The position numbers were made by a program, and so were the translations under genes. The notes under the pieces were generated by a model that was given only the letters and a program-made list of their open reading frames with translations, ran no database searches and was not told the origin of the DNA. 64,000 nt of DNA from Halorhabdus rudnickae (GTDB lineage: Archaea > Halobacteriota > Halobacteria > Halobacteriales > Haloarculaceae): positions 992,001 through 1,056,000 of the forward strand of contig NZ_CAAHFB010000001.1 in NCBI RefSeq assembly GCF_900880625.1. Reading direction: 5' to 3'. This document shows positions 19,054 to 28,111 of this stretch, one piece after another. The stretch's first letter is position 1. Every line of letters begins with the position of its first letter.

Positions 19054-19968
19054 TCAGACGTCTTCGAAGAGATCCGTCGAAAGGTAGCGTTCGCCAGTGT
19101 CCGGCAACAGGGTAGCGACGACAGCGTCGTCGGGATACCCTTCGGCGACCCGTTTGGCGGCGAGGGCCGCAGCGCCCGAGGAGATCCCGACGGCGAGTCC
19201 CTCCTCGCGGGCGATTCGGCGCGCCTCGGCGATCGACTCCTCGCGTTCGACGGTGACGACCTCGTCGAGTAGTTCAGTCCGCAAGATCTCGGGCACGAAG
19301 CCAGCACCGATCCCCTGAATGCCGTGGCTACCGGAGTCTTCGCCGGAGAGAACCGCCGATTCGGCGGGTTCGATCCCGACCACGTCGACGTCGGCCTCGA
19401 CTTCCTCCCGGAGGAACTCGCCGACGCCCGTGATCGTCCCGCCGGTTCCGATGCCCGCGACGAACGCGTCGAGTTCACCGTCGGTAGCGTCCCAGAGTTC
19501 CGGCCCGGTCGTCTCCCGGTGGGCGCCCGGATTTGCGGGGTTCTCGAACTGCTGAGGGACGAACGAATCGTCGTACTCCGCGGCGAGTTCGTGTGCGCGG
19601 TCGATCGCGCCGCTCATACCGCCGTCGGCGTCGGTCAACACAAGTTCCGCACCGAGTCCGGCGAGTAGTTGGCGGCGCTCCTCGCTCATGGACTCGGGCA
19701 TGGTGAGCACGAGATCGTACCCCTTCGCGGCACAGACACTCGCAAGGCCGATCCCGGTGTTCCCGCTCGTGGGCTCGACGACAACCGTATCTTCGGTTAT
19801 CTCCCCACTCGCCTCGGCAGCCTCGATCATCGAGCGCCCGATGCGATCCTTCACCGAGTATGGGTTGAACGATTCGACTTTCGCGAGCACCGCTGTCCCA
19901 GACCCGTCATCGAGTCGGAGTAGCGGCGTGTTCCCGATCAGTTCAGTGATGTCGTCGACGGTGTCCAT
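19054..19968 (-). CDS. cysK: Cysteine synthase (O-acetylserine sulfhydrylase family)
   Basis: PLP-dependent enzyme that makes cysteine from O-acetylserine (or a related activated serine) and sulfide. 304 residues. The Schiff-base lysine lies in FNPYSVKDRIG; the substrate loop SGNTG and the phosphate-binding GTGGTITG glycine loop are present. The ATG at 19968 is supported by CTTAAATAG centred about 30 bases upstream; 29 upstream codons of the open frame lack family resemblance. Confidence 0.92.
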   Translation of the reverse strand: MDTVDDITELIGNTPLLRLDDGSGTAVLAKVESFNPYSVKDRIGRSMIEAAEASGEITEDTVVVEPTSGNTGIGLASVCAAKGYDLVLTMPESMSEERRQLLAGLGAELVLTDADGGMSGAIDRAHELAAEYDDSFVPQQFENPANPGAHRETTGPELWDATDGELDAFVAGIGTGGTITGVGEFLREEVEADVDVVGIEPAESAVLSGEDSGSHGIQGIGAGFVPEILRTELLDEVVTVEREESIAEARRIAREEGLAVGISSGAAALAAKRVAEGYPDDAVVATLLPDTGERYLSTDLFEDV

Positions 19969-20084
19969 GGCACTAATACGGTCCCCGTTGTCACTATTTA
20001 AGGTCGTCCGAAAGTCCCAGCGGACGGGAATACACCCGGACTGATGCGGGTTCAATCACCGAGTCGGCCAAAAGACGGGTCAGG

Positions 20085-20723
20085 TCACAGTTCGGTCAGC
20101 AGTTCGTCCATCAGTTTCGACTGGGCGGCCGCGAGATGTTCGGTGAACGTCGAGGAGTCGATGCCCAGTTCGGCGGCGACATCGGTCGCGTTTGCTTCCC
20201 GCGGGTAAGAAAAGTATCCCATCTGGTAGGCCGTCTCAAGGACTTCCTGCTGGCGATCAGTTAGCCGGTTGCGGTTGATCGGAACGACGTCCGTGCTGCC
20301 CTCCTCGTCGCTGTCGACCTGCAGCAAGTAGCGGATCCGGACGGACCCGTACCGCTCACGAAGGTCCGTCACGAGGTCACGAAGGTCCTGAATGGCCGTG
20401 AGGTGCAACGAGAGTACCAGCGAACCATCCTGGGCGCGAATTTCAGAGATCGGGTGGCTATGGTCCTCGACGAACTCACAGACGCAGTCGAGCGGTTCGT
20501 GCCGGAATCGATAGACGTTCGTCGAACGGTATTCGAACAGCTGTGAGAGCCGATCGTCCGAGAAGTCCGTCTCGCCGCTGGCGGTGAACTCCTCGGTGAT
20601 CGAACTCGCGTCCTGTCCCGCCCGCGAGACGGAGGTGAGCGGGCCCTCGGCCCGTTCGGAGAGTTCCGCGACGGGGCAAGTGTCCGGAGAGAGGACCTCG
20701 ACTTCCGCACGCATTCCCGGCAT
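20085..20723 (-). CDS. Bat-type helix-turn-helix transcription regulator
   Basis: 212 residues. The C-terminal 60 residues form the HTH_10 (bacterio-opsin activator) domain: LTDRQQEVLETAYQMGYFSY, then AELGIDSSTFTEHLAAAQSK as recognition region. The N-terminal part has CPVAELSE, a pattern common in this class of haloarchaeal regulators, and a sensor-like domain of unknown ligand. Either Met at 20723 or 20714 could be the start. It lies divergent from the nucleotidyltransferase gene, 172 bases away; its target genes cannot be read from the sequence. Confidence 0.85.
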   Translation of the reverse strand: MPGMRAEVEVLSPDTCPVAELSERAEGPLTSVSRAGQDASSITEEFTASGETDFSDDRLSQLFEYRSTNVYRFRHEPLDCVCEFVEDHSHPISEIRAQDGSLVLSLHLTAIQDLRDLVTDLRERYGSVRIRYLLQVDSDEEGSTDVVPINRNRLTDRQQEVLETAYQMGYFSYPREANATDVAAELGIDSSTFTEHLAAAQSKLMDELLTEL

Positions 20724-20895
20724 TGTTGACTCGACGTAGGTCCGGACGGGCCATAACCCACCGGGCCATTCCCATCGACTGAAAACGCCGTAGCGGCGTA
20801 GTACACGGCAAAAATAGCCGCATCGGATACGACCGGGAAACACGTCTATCGTCCGAATGAAAAAGGCCTTAGACCGGGGCCCCGATCTCGGTGAT

Positions 20896-21864
20896 ATGCA
20901 AGCCGTCGTACTTGCCGGAGGTTACGCGACGCGTCTCTGGCCAGTCACCCGCAATCGACCGAAAATGTTCCTCCCGATCGGTGAGACGACTGTCATCGAT
21001 CGCATCCTCGAGGATCTGGAAGCTGACGATCGCATCGAGGATGTCTACGTCTCGACGAACGAGCGCTTCGCGGACGATTTCCTCGACCATCTCGCAGAGA
21101 GCGACTTCGAGAAGCCGACGCTCTCGGTCGAGGAGACCGTCGAGGAAGACGAGAAGTTCGGCGTGATCGGAGCCCTGGCACAACTTGTCGACCGTGAGGG
21201 CTTGGACGGAGAGGACTTGCTCGTCATCGCTGGAGACAATCTCATCAGTTTCGACGTCAGCGACTTCCTCGATAGCTTCCAGAGCCACGGTCAGCCGACA
21301 CTGGCAGCGTACGATGTCGGCTCGCGGGAACGGGCGAAATCGTACGGTCTCATCGCCGTCGAGGACGATCGCGTCGTCGACTTCCAGGAGAAGCCGTCGA
21401 ATCCCGACAGCACGCTCGTCTCGATCGCCTGTTATGCGTTCCCCGCCGAAGACGTTCGCTTCGAGGAATATCTCGGGGGCGGGAACAATCCAGACGAGCC
21501 GGGCTGGTTCATCGAGTGGCTCGTCGATCGGGGGGACGTCCGTTCGTTCACCTTCGACGGCGCCTGGTTCGACATCGGGACGCCGGAGAGTTACCTCGAT
21601 GCCGTCGCATGGGAACTCGACGGCGACAGCGTTGTCGCCGAGAGCGCAACCGTCGACAACGCCGAGATCGGCGAGAACGTCCACGTCATGGACGGAGCGA
21701 CCGTCGAGGACTCGACGGTCGCCGAGTCGCTTATCTTCCCGGACGCTACTGTCCGGGACTGCGAGCTCCGCGACACGATCATCGACCAAGAAACTCACGT
21801 CGAGAACCTCGACCTCGCTGGCGCGCTGATCGGTGCCCACACCCATATCACGAACGGTCAGTAG
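20896..21864 (+). CDS. Sugar-1-phosphate nucleotidyltransferase
   Basis: 322 residues. MQAVVLAGGYATRLWPVTRN contains the G-x-G-T-R-type nucleotide-binding signature of glucose-1-phosphate thymidylyltransferases, followed by the KMFLPIGE substrate segment. The C-terminal 80 residues (ATVDNAEIGENVHVMDGA onward) form short left-handed beta-helix repeats. It likely makes an NDP-sugar for glycan or exopolysaccharide synthesis; the base and sugar are not determined by sequence alone. The internal ATG at 20896 is chosen because the motif starts there. Confidence 0.88.
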   Translation: MQAVVLAGGYATRLWPVTRNRPKMFLPIGETTVIDRILEDLEADDRIEDVYVSTNERFADDFLDHLAESDFEKPTLSVEETVEEDEKFGVIGALAQLVDREGLDGEDLLVIAGDNLISFDVSDFLDSFQSHGQPTLAAYDVGSRERAKSYGLIAVEDDRVVDFQEKPSNPDSTLVSIACYAFPAEDVRFEEYLGGGNNPDEPGWFIEWLVDRGDVRSFTFDGAWFDIGTPESYLDAVAWELDGDSVVAESATVDNAEIGENVHVMDGATVEDSTVAESLIFPDATVRDCELRDTIIDQETHVENLDLAGALIGAHTHITNGQ

Positions 21865-21954
21865 TGTCCGCGACCAGTCTCAGCGAGGCGACTCAAAAGT
21901 ACGTCAGGAACGGTCCGTCGTTGCAACGTGACTACGGGCGCTGTTTCCGTCAGG

Positions 21955-22683
21955 CTACGCCAGCCAGGCGTCCTCGACCCGGATCGACCCCCGCGTCCCA
22001 TCCCACTCGATGCCGTACTCGAGTTCGATCGGTCGATCCATGTGTGGCCCGTCAGTGACAAGTGTCTCGAACTCCCCGCCTTCGCCGAGGATATGAACGC
22101 CGTACTCCTCGTTGAGTGAACGGAGGTCCGTCAGGGCATCCTCGTCGAGCCGGCGCCCGAGCCACGTCTCGTCCATGCCACCAGCAGCCACCCGGACAAT
22201 GCGAATCTCGAAGCCCGCTGCCAGCATCTCACTGGCGAGCGTCTCGGGATCGCCTTGCCAGAGGGGAGCGAACAACTCGGCGCCGAGCCGGTCGGCCAGC
22301 CCCTCGATCCGTGTGGTCTGGTACTCGCTCTCGACGGCACCCGCGACGATTCCGGCTACGCCGCCCGGCAATGCGGCGTCGAGGTCGCGGACGGCCGCCT
22401 CGAGGGGTTCGAGTTCGGCGTCACCCTGTGTGCCCGCGTCGACGGCGGTATCGGCCTCGAAGTCATCAGGTTCGACCTCGAGGAGTTCGATGCCGATGCT
22501 CTCGGCCGCCAGTCGAGCCAGCTCAGTCGCCGGAACGTGATACATGTAAGAGTCCCCACTCGGGTGGACCGTGACGAGTCGTTCGACGGCCAGATCACGC
22601 TCCAGGGCACGATACAGCGCCCAGGAAGAATCCTTGCCGCCGGAGAACAGCGACACCCACGCGCCCGCCCCGCGATCGTTCAT
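21955..22683 (-). CDS. Diphthine--ammonia ligase-like ATPase (DPH6 / MJ0570 family)
   Basis: 242-residue PP-loop enzyme: WVSLFSGGKDSSWALYRA holds the SGGKDS pyrophosphatase loop. Downstream segments such as ESEYQTTRIEGLADRLG and APLWQGDPE match the DPH6 (ATP_bind_4) family, which amidates diphthine on elongation factor 2. The ATG at 22683 is supported by a CTAAATC box centred 27 bases upstream. Substrate assignment follows the family; no experimental hint is in the window. Confidence 0.85.
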   Translation of the reverse strand: MNDRGAGAWVSLFSGGKDSSWALYRALERDLAVERLVTVHPSGDSYMYHVPATELARLAAESIGIELLEVEPDDFEADTAVDAGTQGDAELEPLEAAVRDLDAALPGGVAGIVAGAVESEYQTTRIEGLADRLGAELFAPLWQGDPETLASEMLAAGFEIRIVRVAAGGMDETWLGRRLDEDALTDLRSLNEEYGVHILGEGGEFETLVTDGPHMDRPIELEYGIEWDGTRGSIRVEDAWLA

Positions 22684-22764
22684 GTCCCGGCTAGCCGTGT
22701 CGCCGGATTTAGGCCTGCCGGTCGAAGCCACGGCAGTCGAGTGAGAACAGTACCACGCCTCGAC

Positions 22765-22917
22765 TCAACGATGGACCGTGACAGTCACCGCGCCACAGGC
22801 ACACTCATAGACGTGGCGGGTTCCGCCGGGGGACTCGTAGACGAGCTGACGCTCGTCAGCCGAGAGCAGCCGGTCACAGCCCTCGGCGTCACAGGTCGGC
22901 GTGAGCGATTCGAGCAT
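22765..22917 (-). CDS. 50-residue small zinc-ribbon-like protein
   Basis: MLESLTPTCDAEGCDRLLSA starts a 50-residue acidic protein. It has a C-x4-C knuckle (C9, C14) and a second C-x-C (C39, C41), enough ligands for one zinc ion. Translation ends at the TGA at 22765-22767. TTTCATAC centred about 28 bases before the ATG fits a leaderless promoter. Small cysteine-pair proteins of this size are common regulators in haloarchaea. Function is unknown, and it is too short for usual gene finders. Coding support comes from GC-rich third positions and the paired cysteines. Confidence 0.55.
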   Translation of the reverse strand: MLESLTPTCDAEGCDRLLSADERQLVYESPGGTRHVYECACGAVTVTVHR

Positions 22918-23062
22918 ATCTACCAGTAGGTCACCGAACAGTATGAAAGCGATCCGACCCCGGAGTGAAAGTGAAAGTGCGAGGCGGCGGCCACGACGTC
23001 AATCGTGTTTCGCGAGTGGCGTGCCGGGGAAGTCAAGCCGGGCGACGACCGGTACCTCTCCT

Positions 23063-23215
23063 GAAAATCGGGCGATATATGGAGAAGATCTAATTACCTT
23101 CGAAGGAAACACTTCGAATACCGTGACTCCGATCGAGATCCCGGCAGGGGCGGAGACGGTCGAGTTGGCGCTTTCGCTGCCGGACAGATCGATCAGCAAC
23201 AGCTACCAGTTATAA
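23063..23215 (+). pseudogene. C-terminal fragment of an unknown protein
   Basis: The reading frame from ENRAIYGEDLITFEG through the TAA at 23213 reads like a beta-rich protein end with LSLPDRSISNSYQL. The preceding bases in the same frame are arginine-serine rich and do not look coding. The piece is more AT-rich than the flanks. It could be a decayed or transferred gene end. No family recognised. Confidence 0.35.
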
Positions 23216-23297
23216 ATGGCTGTGGTAGAGTCTCACATTCGAGCGAATTGGCCCTCGATCCCGTGATATGACCACTCACGGACCACGGTGACCGGAA

Positions 23298-23305
23298 TAT
23301 TTAAA
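23298..23305 (+). promoter_or_regulatory. TATA box upstream of coiled-coil gene
   Basis: TATTTAAA, a strong archaeal TATA element. The predicted start near 23328 leaves a 5' leader of about 135 bases before the ATG at 23463. A perfect 7-bp stem with a 3-base loop, GAACGCT-TCG-AGCGTTC (23334-23350), would sit at the very 5' end of the RNA. Confidence 0.55.
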
Positions 23306-23462
23306 CTATGGGGCGATGTAGTAGCAACTACCTGAACGCTTCGAGCGTTCGGCAGTATCGCGCGACGCCCAGCATGACAGGGAAGCTACTTATCAGGCGC
23401 CAGCAGGTCGGGAGAGACCGTACTGTCGAACGCCGAGGCGGGAACGGCACAGAGAGTCAACC

Positions 23463-24353
23463 ATGACAGATTCGATAGACCAATCCAAGAACGTATCAGT
23501 AACAGACGACGACCTCGAGAACAAATCCAAGGGCGAGCTCATCAAACTCGCTGGCCAGCTCAGAGATCGACGTAACGATCTCAACCAGATGGCCTCCGAA
23601 CGGGCCTCCGAGCGAGACGACCTCAACGCCAAAACCCGCGATAAGGTCGACGAGGCCCAGGAACACCGCGAGAAGCGCGACGAGCTCAACGAGCAGGTTC
23701 AAGAACACAAGGAGAAGCGAAACGAGCTCAACGCCGAGGCGAACGAGCTCTTCGACGAGGTCGAACAGAAAAAAGAAGAGCTAGAACTCAACGAGGGCAA
23801 GAGCGTCGATCAACTCGAAGAGGAAATCGAGGACCTCGAGTTCAAACAGCAGACGGAAGTGCTTGGTTCCGAAGAGGAGCAGGAACTCATCGAGAAAATC
23901 GAGGACAAACGTGAGCAACTTGCCGAACGCAAGGAGAAGTTAGAGCAGACTGACGACGTCGACGAGATCAAGGCCGAGGCCCAGGAAATCCGCTCGGAGG
24001 CCAGCCAACACCACCAGAAGGTGACCGAGCTGGCCGACGAGGCTCAAGAGCACCACAACCAGATGATTGAGGCCTATCGCGAGGCCGACGAGGTCCGCGA
24101 CGAGGCCGACGAGATGCACGAGAAGTTCGTCGAGGCCCAGGAGGCCGCCGACCAGCACCACGAGGACTTCGTGCGCGTCCAGAAGCGCCTGCGCGAACTC
24201 GACAAGAAAGAAGAAAAAGAGGAGCGCTCGCGCCGCGAAGAGGAGAAAGAGGCCGCCCGCGAGGAGGCCGAAGAGATATACCAGCAGTTCAAGGACGGCG
24301 AGACCCTCGACACCGAGGACCTGATGAAGCTCCAGAAGACCGGACTGCTCTAG
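23463..24353 (+). CDS. Archaeal coiled-coil protein (COG1340 type)
   Basis: 296 residues, almost entirely charged heptads rich in Glu, Lys, Arg and Gln; a single long coiled coil with no membrane segment. Segments such as LKIAGQLRDRRNDLNQ-like and EHREKRDELNEQV belong to the widespread archaeal COG1340 family, sometimes misnamed phosphoserine phosphatase. No catalytic motif of a phosphatase is present. Function unknown; its near-universal presence suggests a basic cellular role. The long structured leader is described separately. Confidence 0.75.
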   Translation: MTDSIDQSKNVSVTDDDLENKSKGELIKLAGQLRDRRNDLNQMASERASERDDLNAKTRDKVDEAQEHREKRDELNEQVQEHKEKRNELNAEANELFDEVEQKKEELELNEGKSVDQLEEEIEDLEFKQQTEVLGSEEEQELIEKIEDKREQLAERKEKLEQTDDVDEIKAEAQEIRSEASQHHQKVTELADEAQEHHNQMIEAYREADEVRDEADEMHEKFVEAQEAADQHHEDFVRVQKRLRELDKKEEKEERSRREEEKEAAREEAEEIYQQFKDGETLDTEDLMKLQKTGLL

Positions 24354-24392
24354 ACGGTCGACTGTTCTCAGGTGGGGGCCACGGTAACGAGG

Positions 24393-24401
24393 ATTTTTAT
24401 T
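24393..24401 (+). promoter_or_regulatory. TATA box of DUF373 gene
   Basis: ATTTTTATT centred 27 bases before the GTG at 24424; this spacing is the main reason for accepting GTG as the start. Confidence 0.6.
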
Positions 24402-24423
24402 CATCCCCGGCTACCTCCCGGAT

Positions 24424-25560
24424 GTGAGCACGCTGGTGGTGTGTGTAGACCGGGGAAGCGACCTCGCTGGAGCCGCGGACCCGCCGGTCGTGGGGTTCGA
24501 AGCGGTCGAGTCGTTAGTCACGGAATTCGGTATCGACGATCCCGAAGACAGCCGCGTGAACTGCCTTCTCGAAGGACTTCGTATCACGCGCGACCTCGAG
24601 GACAACGGCGAGGACGTGACGGTCGCTGTCCTCTCCGGTGGCAGTGAGACTGTCGGCGTCGATCGGTCGGTAGCCCGCCAGACCGACGAACTGCTCGAGT
24701 CACACGATCCCGACTCCGCGATCGTCGTCACTGACAGCCCGGAAGACGAGCGACTCGTTCCGATCGTCGAGAGCCGGATCCCCGTCGACGCCGTCGACCA
24801 GGTGATCGTCCGTCAGGCTCGGGACATCGAGTCGACGTACTACCTCCTCAAACAGTTCATGGCCGACGAGGAACTCCGCGAGACCATCTTGGTTCCCATC
24901 GGGGCAGCGCTGCTCGCGTTGCCGGTCCTCCTTTTGGTACTCAATAGCGTGACCATGACTGTCGGGGCGATCGCAGCGGCCGTCGGGCTGGTACTGCTAT
25001 ACAAGGGCCTCGGCATCGACGAGTACCTCGCAACGCTGCCCCGGCAGATACACGACGCGCTGTACTCCGGGCAGGTGTCGCTGGTAACGTACGTCGTCGC
25101 CGCTGGCCTGACGCTGATCGGCCTGTTCGTCGGAGCACTTGGCGTCTCGGCCACGGCCTCTGACGCCGAGGTCATCCTGGCGATGCGTTTCGGGTTCGAT
25201 AGCGTCCCGTGGCTGACCGCAGCGGCGCTGGCCGCAAGCACCGGGCGCTTGCTCGACGAGTTGCTCCAGCGTGATGGCGTTCGGAGTGCCTATCTCAATC
25301 TCCCGTTCGGCGTCGTCGCCGTCGGACTCGTGGTTCGGGGAGTCACCGGTTACTTCCTCGAACGGGCAGCCGTGTTCGCCTCGATACGGATCTCGGCGGT
25401 CGACCTCGGACCGATCGTCGTCGAAGGGTTCGCGGTCTCTCCCGGGGCCAGACTCGCGCTGTTCCTGTTGGCCGGTATCCTCGTCAGCCTGATCGGCGTC
25501 CGGTTTGCCGCCTACGTGAGCGGGACGACCGTTCAGGAAGATCTGGCGTCGGAAGCCTGA
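24424..25560 (+). CDS. DUF373 family membrane protein
   Basis: 378 residues. The soluble N-terminal 150 residues (STLVVCVDRGSDL, then VAVLSGGSETVGVD) are the DUF373 core. About six hydrophobic segments follow from residue 158 to the end. The family is archaeal and of unknown function. GTG start, leaderless. It is followed 42 bases later by another uncharacterised archaeal gene, DUF371, on the same strand; the two may be co-expressed. Confidence 0.85.
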   Translation: MSTLVVCVDRGSDLAGAADPPVVGFEAVESLVTEFGIDDPEDSRVNCLLEGLRITRDLEDNGEDVTVAVLSGGSETVGVDRSVARQTDELLESHDPDSAIVVTDSPEDERLVPIVESRIPVDAVDQVIVRQARDIESTYYLLKQFMADEELRETILVPIGAALLALPVLLLVLNSVTMTVGAIAAAVGLVLLYKGLGIDEYLATLPRQIHDALYSGQVSLVTYVVAAGLTLIGLFVGALGVSATASDAEVILAMRFGFDSVPWLTAAALAASTGRLLDELLQRDGVRSAYLNLPFGVVAVGLVVRGVTGYFLERAAVFASIRISAVDLGPIVVEGFAVSPGARLALFLLAGILVSLIGVRFAAYVSGTTVQEDLASEA

Positions 25561-25602
25561 TCGAAACGCACGTCTCAAGTACCGTCGTCCGGAGCCACGA
25601 CC

Positions 25603-26016
25603 ATGGACGAACGCATTCGTGCTCGGGGAGACGACAACGTGACCGCGACGCACCAAAGTACGCTCGAGCTCACGAGCGACGACTACCTCACCCCGGCCGG
25701 AGACTGCATCGTCGGGATCGAGGCCGACCGCGTTCCCGCGGACTTCGATCCCGGATTCGTCGAAGCCTGCCAGGATCGGGACAGTCAGATCACGGCCACG
25801 CTCTCGACCGACAGCCACCAGTTCGAGATCATCGGACGGGGACACCCTGACCTCACCTTCGAGAACGACCGCAGCCTCGTGCTCCGAACCAGCGACTACG
25901 TCGACGATCGAACCGTAATGATCGACGCGGATGCGGCGGCCGCCGACGTGGATCGCGATCTGATCGAGGCGCTTTCGGCCGGTGAGTCGGTCACGATGAC
26001 CCTGGCCGTCGAGTGA
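25603..26016 (+). CDS. DUF371 family protein
   Basis: 137-residue soluble protein. HQSTLELTSDDYLTPAGDCI and the later IIGRGHPDLTFENDRSLVLR are the DUF371 hallmark segments, a small archaeal beta-rich family without an assigned function. The window adds only context: immediately downstream of DUF373 and upstream of endonuclease III. Confidence 0.85.
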   Translation: MDERIRARGDDNVTATHQSTLELTSDDYLTPAGDCIVGIEADRVPADFDPGFVEACQDRDSQITATLSTDSHQFEIIGRGHPDLTFENDRSLVLRTSDYVDDRTVMIDADAAAADVDRDLIEALSAGESVTMTLAVE

Positions 26017-26136
26017 TCGTCCTCAGCGGTCGGACGTGAAGTATAGCACACAAAATACGATGTGGACACAAGTGACGGGTGGAAGACGAACGGACGTGTC
26101 CGATCGTTTTTGTCCGTGGCTGACGGAATCAGGGAT

Positions 26137-26985
26137 ATGAGCGAGGATGTAGAGCCGAGTCGGAACATCAGCGGCGGAGGCGACGGCGGTGGATCGACGA
26201 CGGCCTTCGAAACCGACGCGGGCGCCTCCACTCGAGCCGGCACAGTCGTGGATCGGTTAGGGGAGTTGTACTGGCAGAAAACCTACGGCGGCCAGGACGC
26301 CTTCGAATGTCTCGTTCGGACGATCCTCAGTCAAAACACCAGCGACGCGGCGAGCCAGCCGGCTCACGACGCCCTGATGGAACGGTACGGAGCGAACCCG
26401 GACACCGCCGCTCGTGAGGGTGAGACGGAACCGGATCTCGTCGAGGCACTGGCCGACGCCGACCGGGCACAACTTGCCGAGACGATCTCCGGGGCGGGAC
26501 TGCACAACCAGAAATCCGCCCGGATCATCGACATCGCGGAACGGATCCGAACCGAGTACGGTAGGGAAGCCGACTTCGACGCGTTCGTGCGTGACGAAGA
26601 CGCTGAGGAAGTTCGGGAGACACTGCTGGAACTGAGCGGTGTCGGTCCCAAGACGGCCGATTGCGTTCTGCTGTTCGCGGGCGGGCGCGACGGGGTCTTT
26701 CCCGTCGATACGCACGTCCATCGGATCTATCGTCGGCTCGGGATCGCCCCGCCGGACGCCGACCACGAGACAGTCCGGGCGGTGCTCGAAGAGATGGTTC
26801 CCGAGGAGAGATGTGGCTTCGGTCACACCGCGAGCATCCAGTTCGGCCGGGAGTACTGCACGGCGCGCAAGCCGGCCTGTCTCGACGGTCCCGAGGCGTG
26901 CCCGCTGTACGACCTCTGTGATCGCGTCGGTGTCGACCCAGCAAACGGCGAGGTCGTCGATCCGGCCGAGACAGTCGAAAGCTGA
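26137..26985 (+). CDS. nth: Endonuclease III (DNA glycosylase/AP lyase)
   Basis: Base-excision repair enzyme for oxidised pyrimidines. The helix-hairpin-helix ELSGVGPKTADCVLLFAGG and the following catalytic Asp in PVDTHVHR are present; the catalytic Lys usually lies in this HhH region. 282 residues from the ATG at 26137. The C-terminal iron-sulfur loop reads CTARKPACLDGPEACPLYDL plus a final Cys, giving C-x6-C-x6-C-x5-C, with a longer middle spacing than the classical C-x6-C-x2-C-x5-C. A low-complexity Gly/Ser N-terminus precedes the domain. Confidence 0.9.
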   Translation: MSEDVEPSRNISGGGDGGGSTTAFETDAGASTRAGTVVDRLGELYWQKTYGGQDAFECLVRTILSQNTSDAASQPAHDALMERYGANPDTAAREGETEPDLVEALADADRAQLAETISGAGLHNQKSARIIDIAERIRTEYGREADFDAFVRDEDAEEVRETLLELSGVGPKTADCVLLFAGGRDGVFPVDTHVHRIYRRLGIAPPDADHETVRAVLEEMVPEERCGFGHTASIQFGREYCTARKPACLDGPEACPLYDLCDRVGVDPANGEVVDPAETVES

Positions 26986-27013
26986 GAACGTCTGAGAACG
27001 AGTCGCCCGAGAT

Positions 27014-27991
27014 TCAGGCTTCGATCGCAGCGTCGATCCGTTCGAATTGCTCGTGAGTGAGATCGACCTCGATGGCGCCGAGATTCTCTTCTAGCTGGTC
27101 GGTCGTTCGTGCGCCGATGATTGGAACGATCGTGAGATCCTCGTGGGCCAGCAGCCAGGCGAGCGAGATCTGGGCGGGCGAGGCATCGACTTCCGCGGCC
27201 ACCGCGCGAATTTCCTCAAGGACGTCCCAGGCTTCCTGCCGGAGGTACCAGTCTTGGAAGTGCTCGTCGATGTCTCCCCGCGAGCCGTCGGGTGCCCGAA
27301 CCTCGCTGTCCCCGACGCGTTCGTACTTGCCAGTGAGGAATCCGCCGTGCAGCGGCGAGTACGGACAGACTGCGAGGTTCTGGTCAGCACAGACGTCGAG
27401 GTACTCAGCGACCGGTTCGCGGTGGACTGCCGAATACTGGGGTTGGGTGACGGTGAAGGCCTCGTCGTTGTTGACGTCGGCTTTCCAGAGGCCCTTGGTG
27501 AGTTTCCAGGCGTCAGCTGTCGAAAGACCGACGTAGTGGACCTTACCCTCGCTGATCAGGTCGTCGATGGTCCGCAGCGTCTTTTCGATTGGCGTCTCGT
27601 CGTCGAAGCGGTGCAAATAGAGGATGTCGAGGTAGTCGGTGTCGAGTTTCTCCAGAGACGCTTCGACCTCCGCGCGGACGTTCTTCGCCGAGAGGTTCTC
27701 CTGAAACCGCGAGACATCCGACCAGAAACACTTCGAAGCGACAACGTAGTCCTCACGATCTTGGTCGTCGAGCCACTCGCCGATCCATCGCTCCGAGTCG
27801 CCACCACCGTACCCGTTGGCCGTGTCGATGAAGTTCCCACCAGCCTCAGCGTAGGCGTCTAACAGCTCGTGTGCATCTTCACGATCCGTCTCGACGACGC
27901 CGGTGTCCTCGTGTTCCATGCCGAAGCGCCAGGTTCCCAGCGCGATCGGCGATACTTCGAGCCCGGTCTCTCCGAGTCTGACGTATTCCAT
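27014..27991 (-). CDS. Aldo/keto reductase
   Basis: 325-residue NADPH-dependent oxidoreductase of the AKR superfamily. MEYVRLGETGLEVSPIALGT is the classic start; FIDTANGYGGG contains the catalytic Asp and Tyr; the catalytic Lys and His appear in VVASKCF and LHRFD. The C-terminal VPIIGARTTDQLEEN is the cofactor-binding loop. The substrate cannot be deduced. The ATG at 27991 is supported by CTTATG centred about 28 bases upstream. Confidence 0.88.
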   Translation of the reverse strand: MEYVRLGETGLEVSPIALGTWRFGMEHEDTGVVETDREDAHELLDAYAEAGGNFIDTANGYGGGDSERWIGEWLDDQDREDYVVASKCFWSDVSRFQENLSAKNVRAEVEASLEKLDTDYLDILYLHRFDDETPIEKTLRTIDDLISEGKVHYVGLSTADAWKLTKGLWKADVNNDEAFTVTQPQYSAVHREPVAEYLDVCADQNLAVCPYSPLHGGFLTGKYERVGDSEVRAPDGSRGDIDEHFQDWYLRQEAWDVLEEIRAVAAEVDASPAQISLAWLLAHEDLTIVPIIGARTTDQLEENLGAIEVDLTHEQFERIDAAIEA

Positions 27992-28111
27992 ATTGGGATT
28001 GGTGGTGATGGACACGCATAAGTCCGATGTGATAATTCGTACCAACTGTGAATCAATGGAGCGATCAGTCGCCGATGAAAGAGAGAGGCGACGGCTATCG
28101 TCTGTCTCGCC

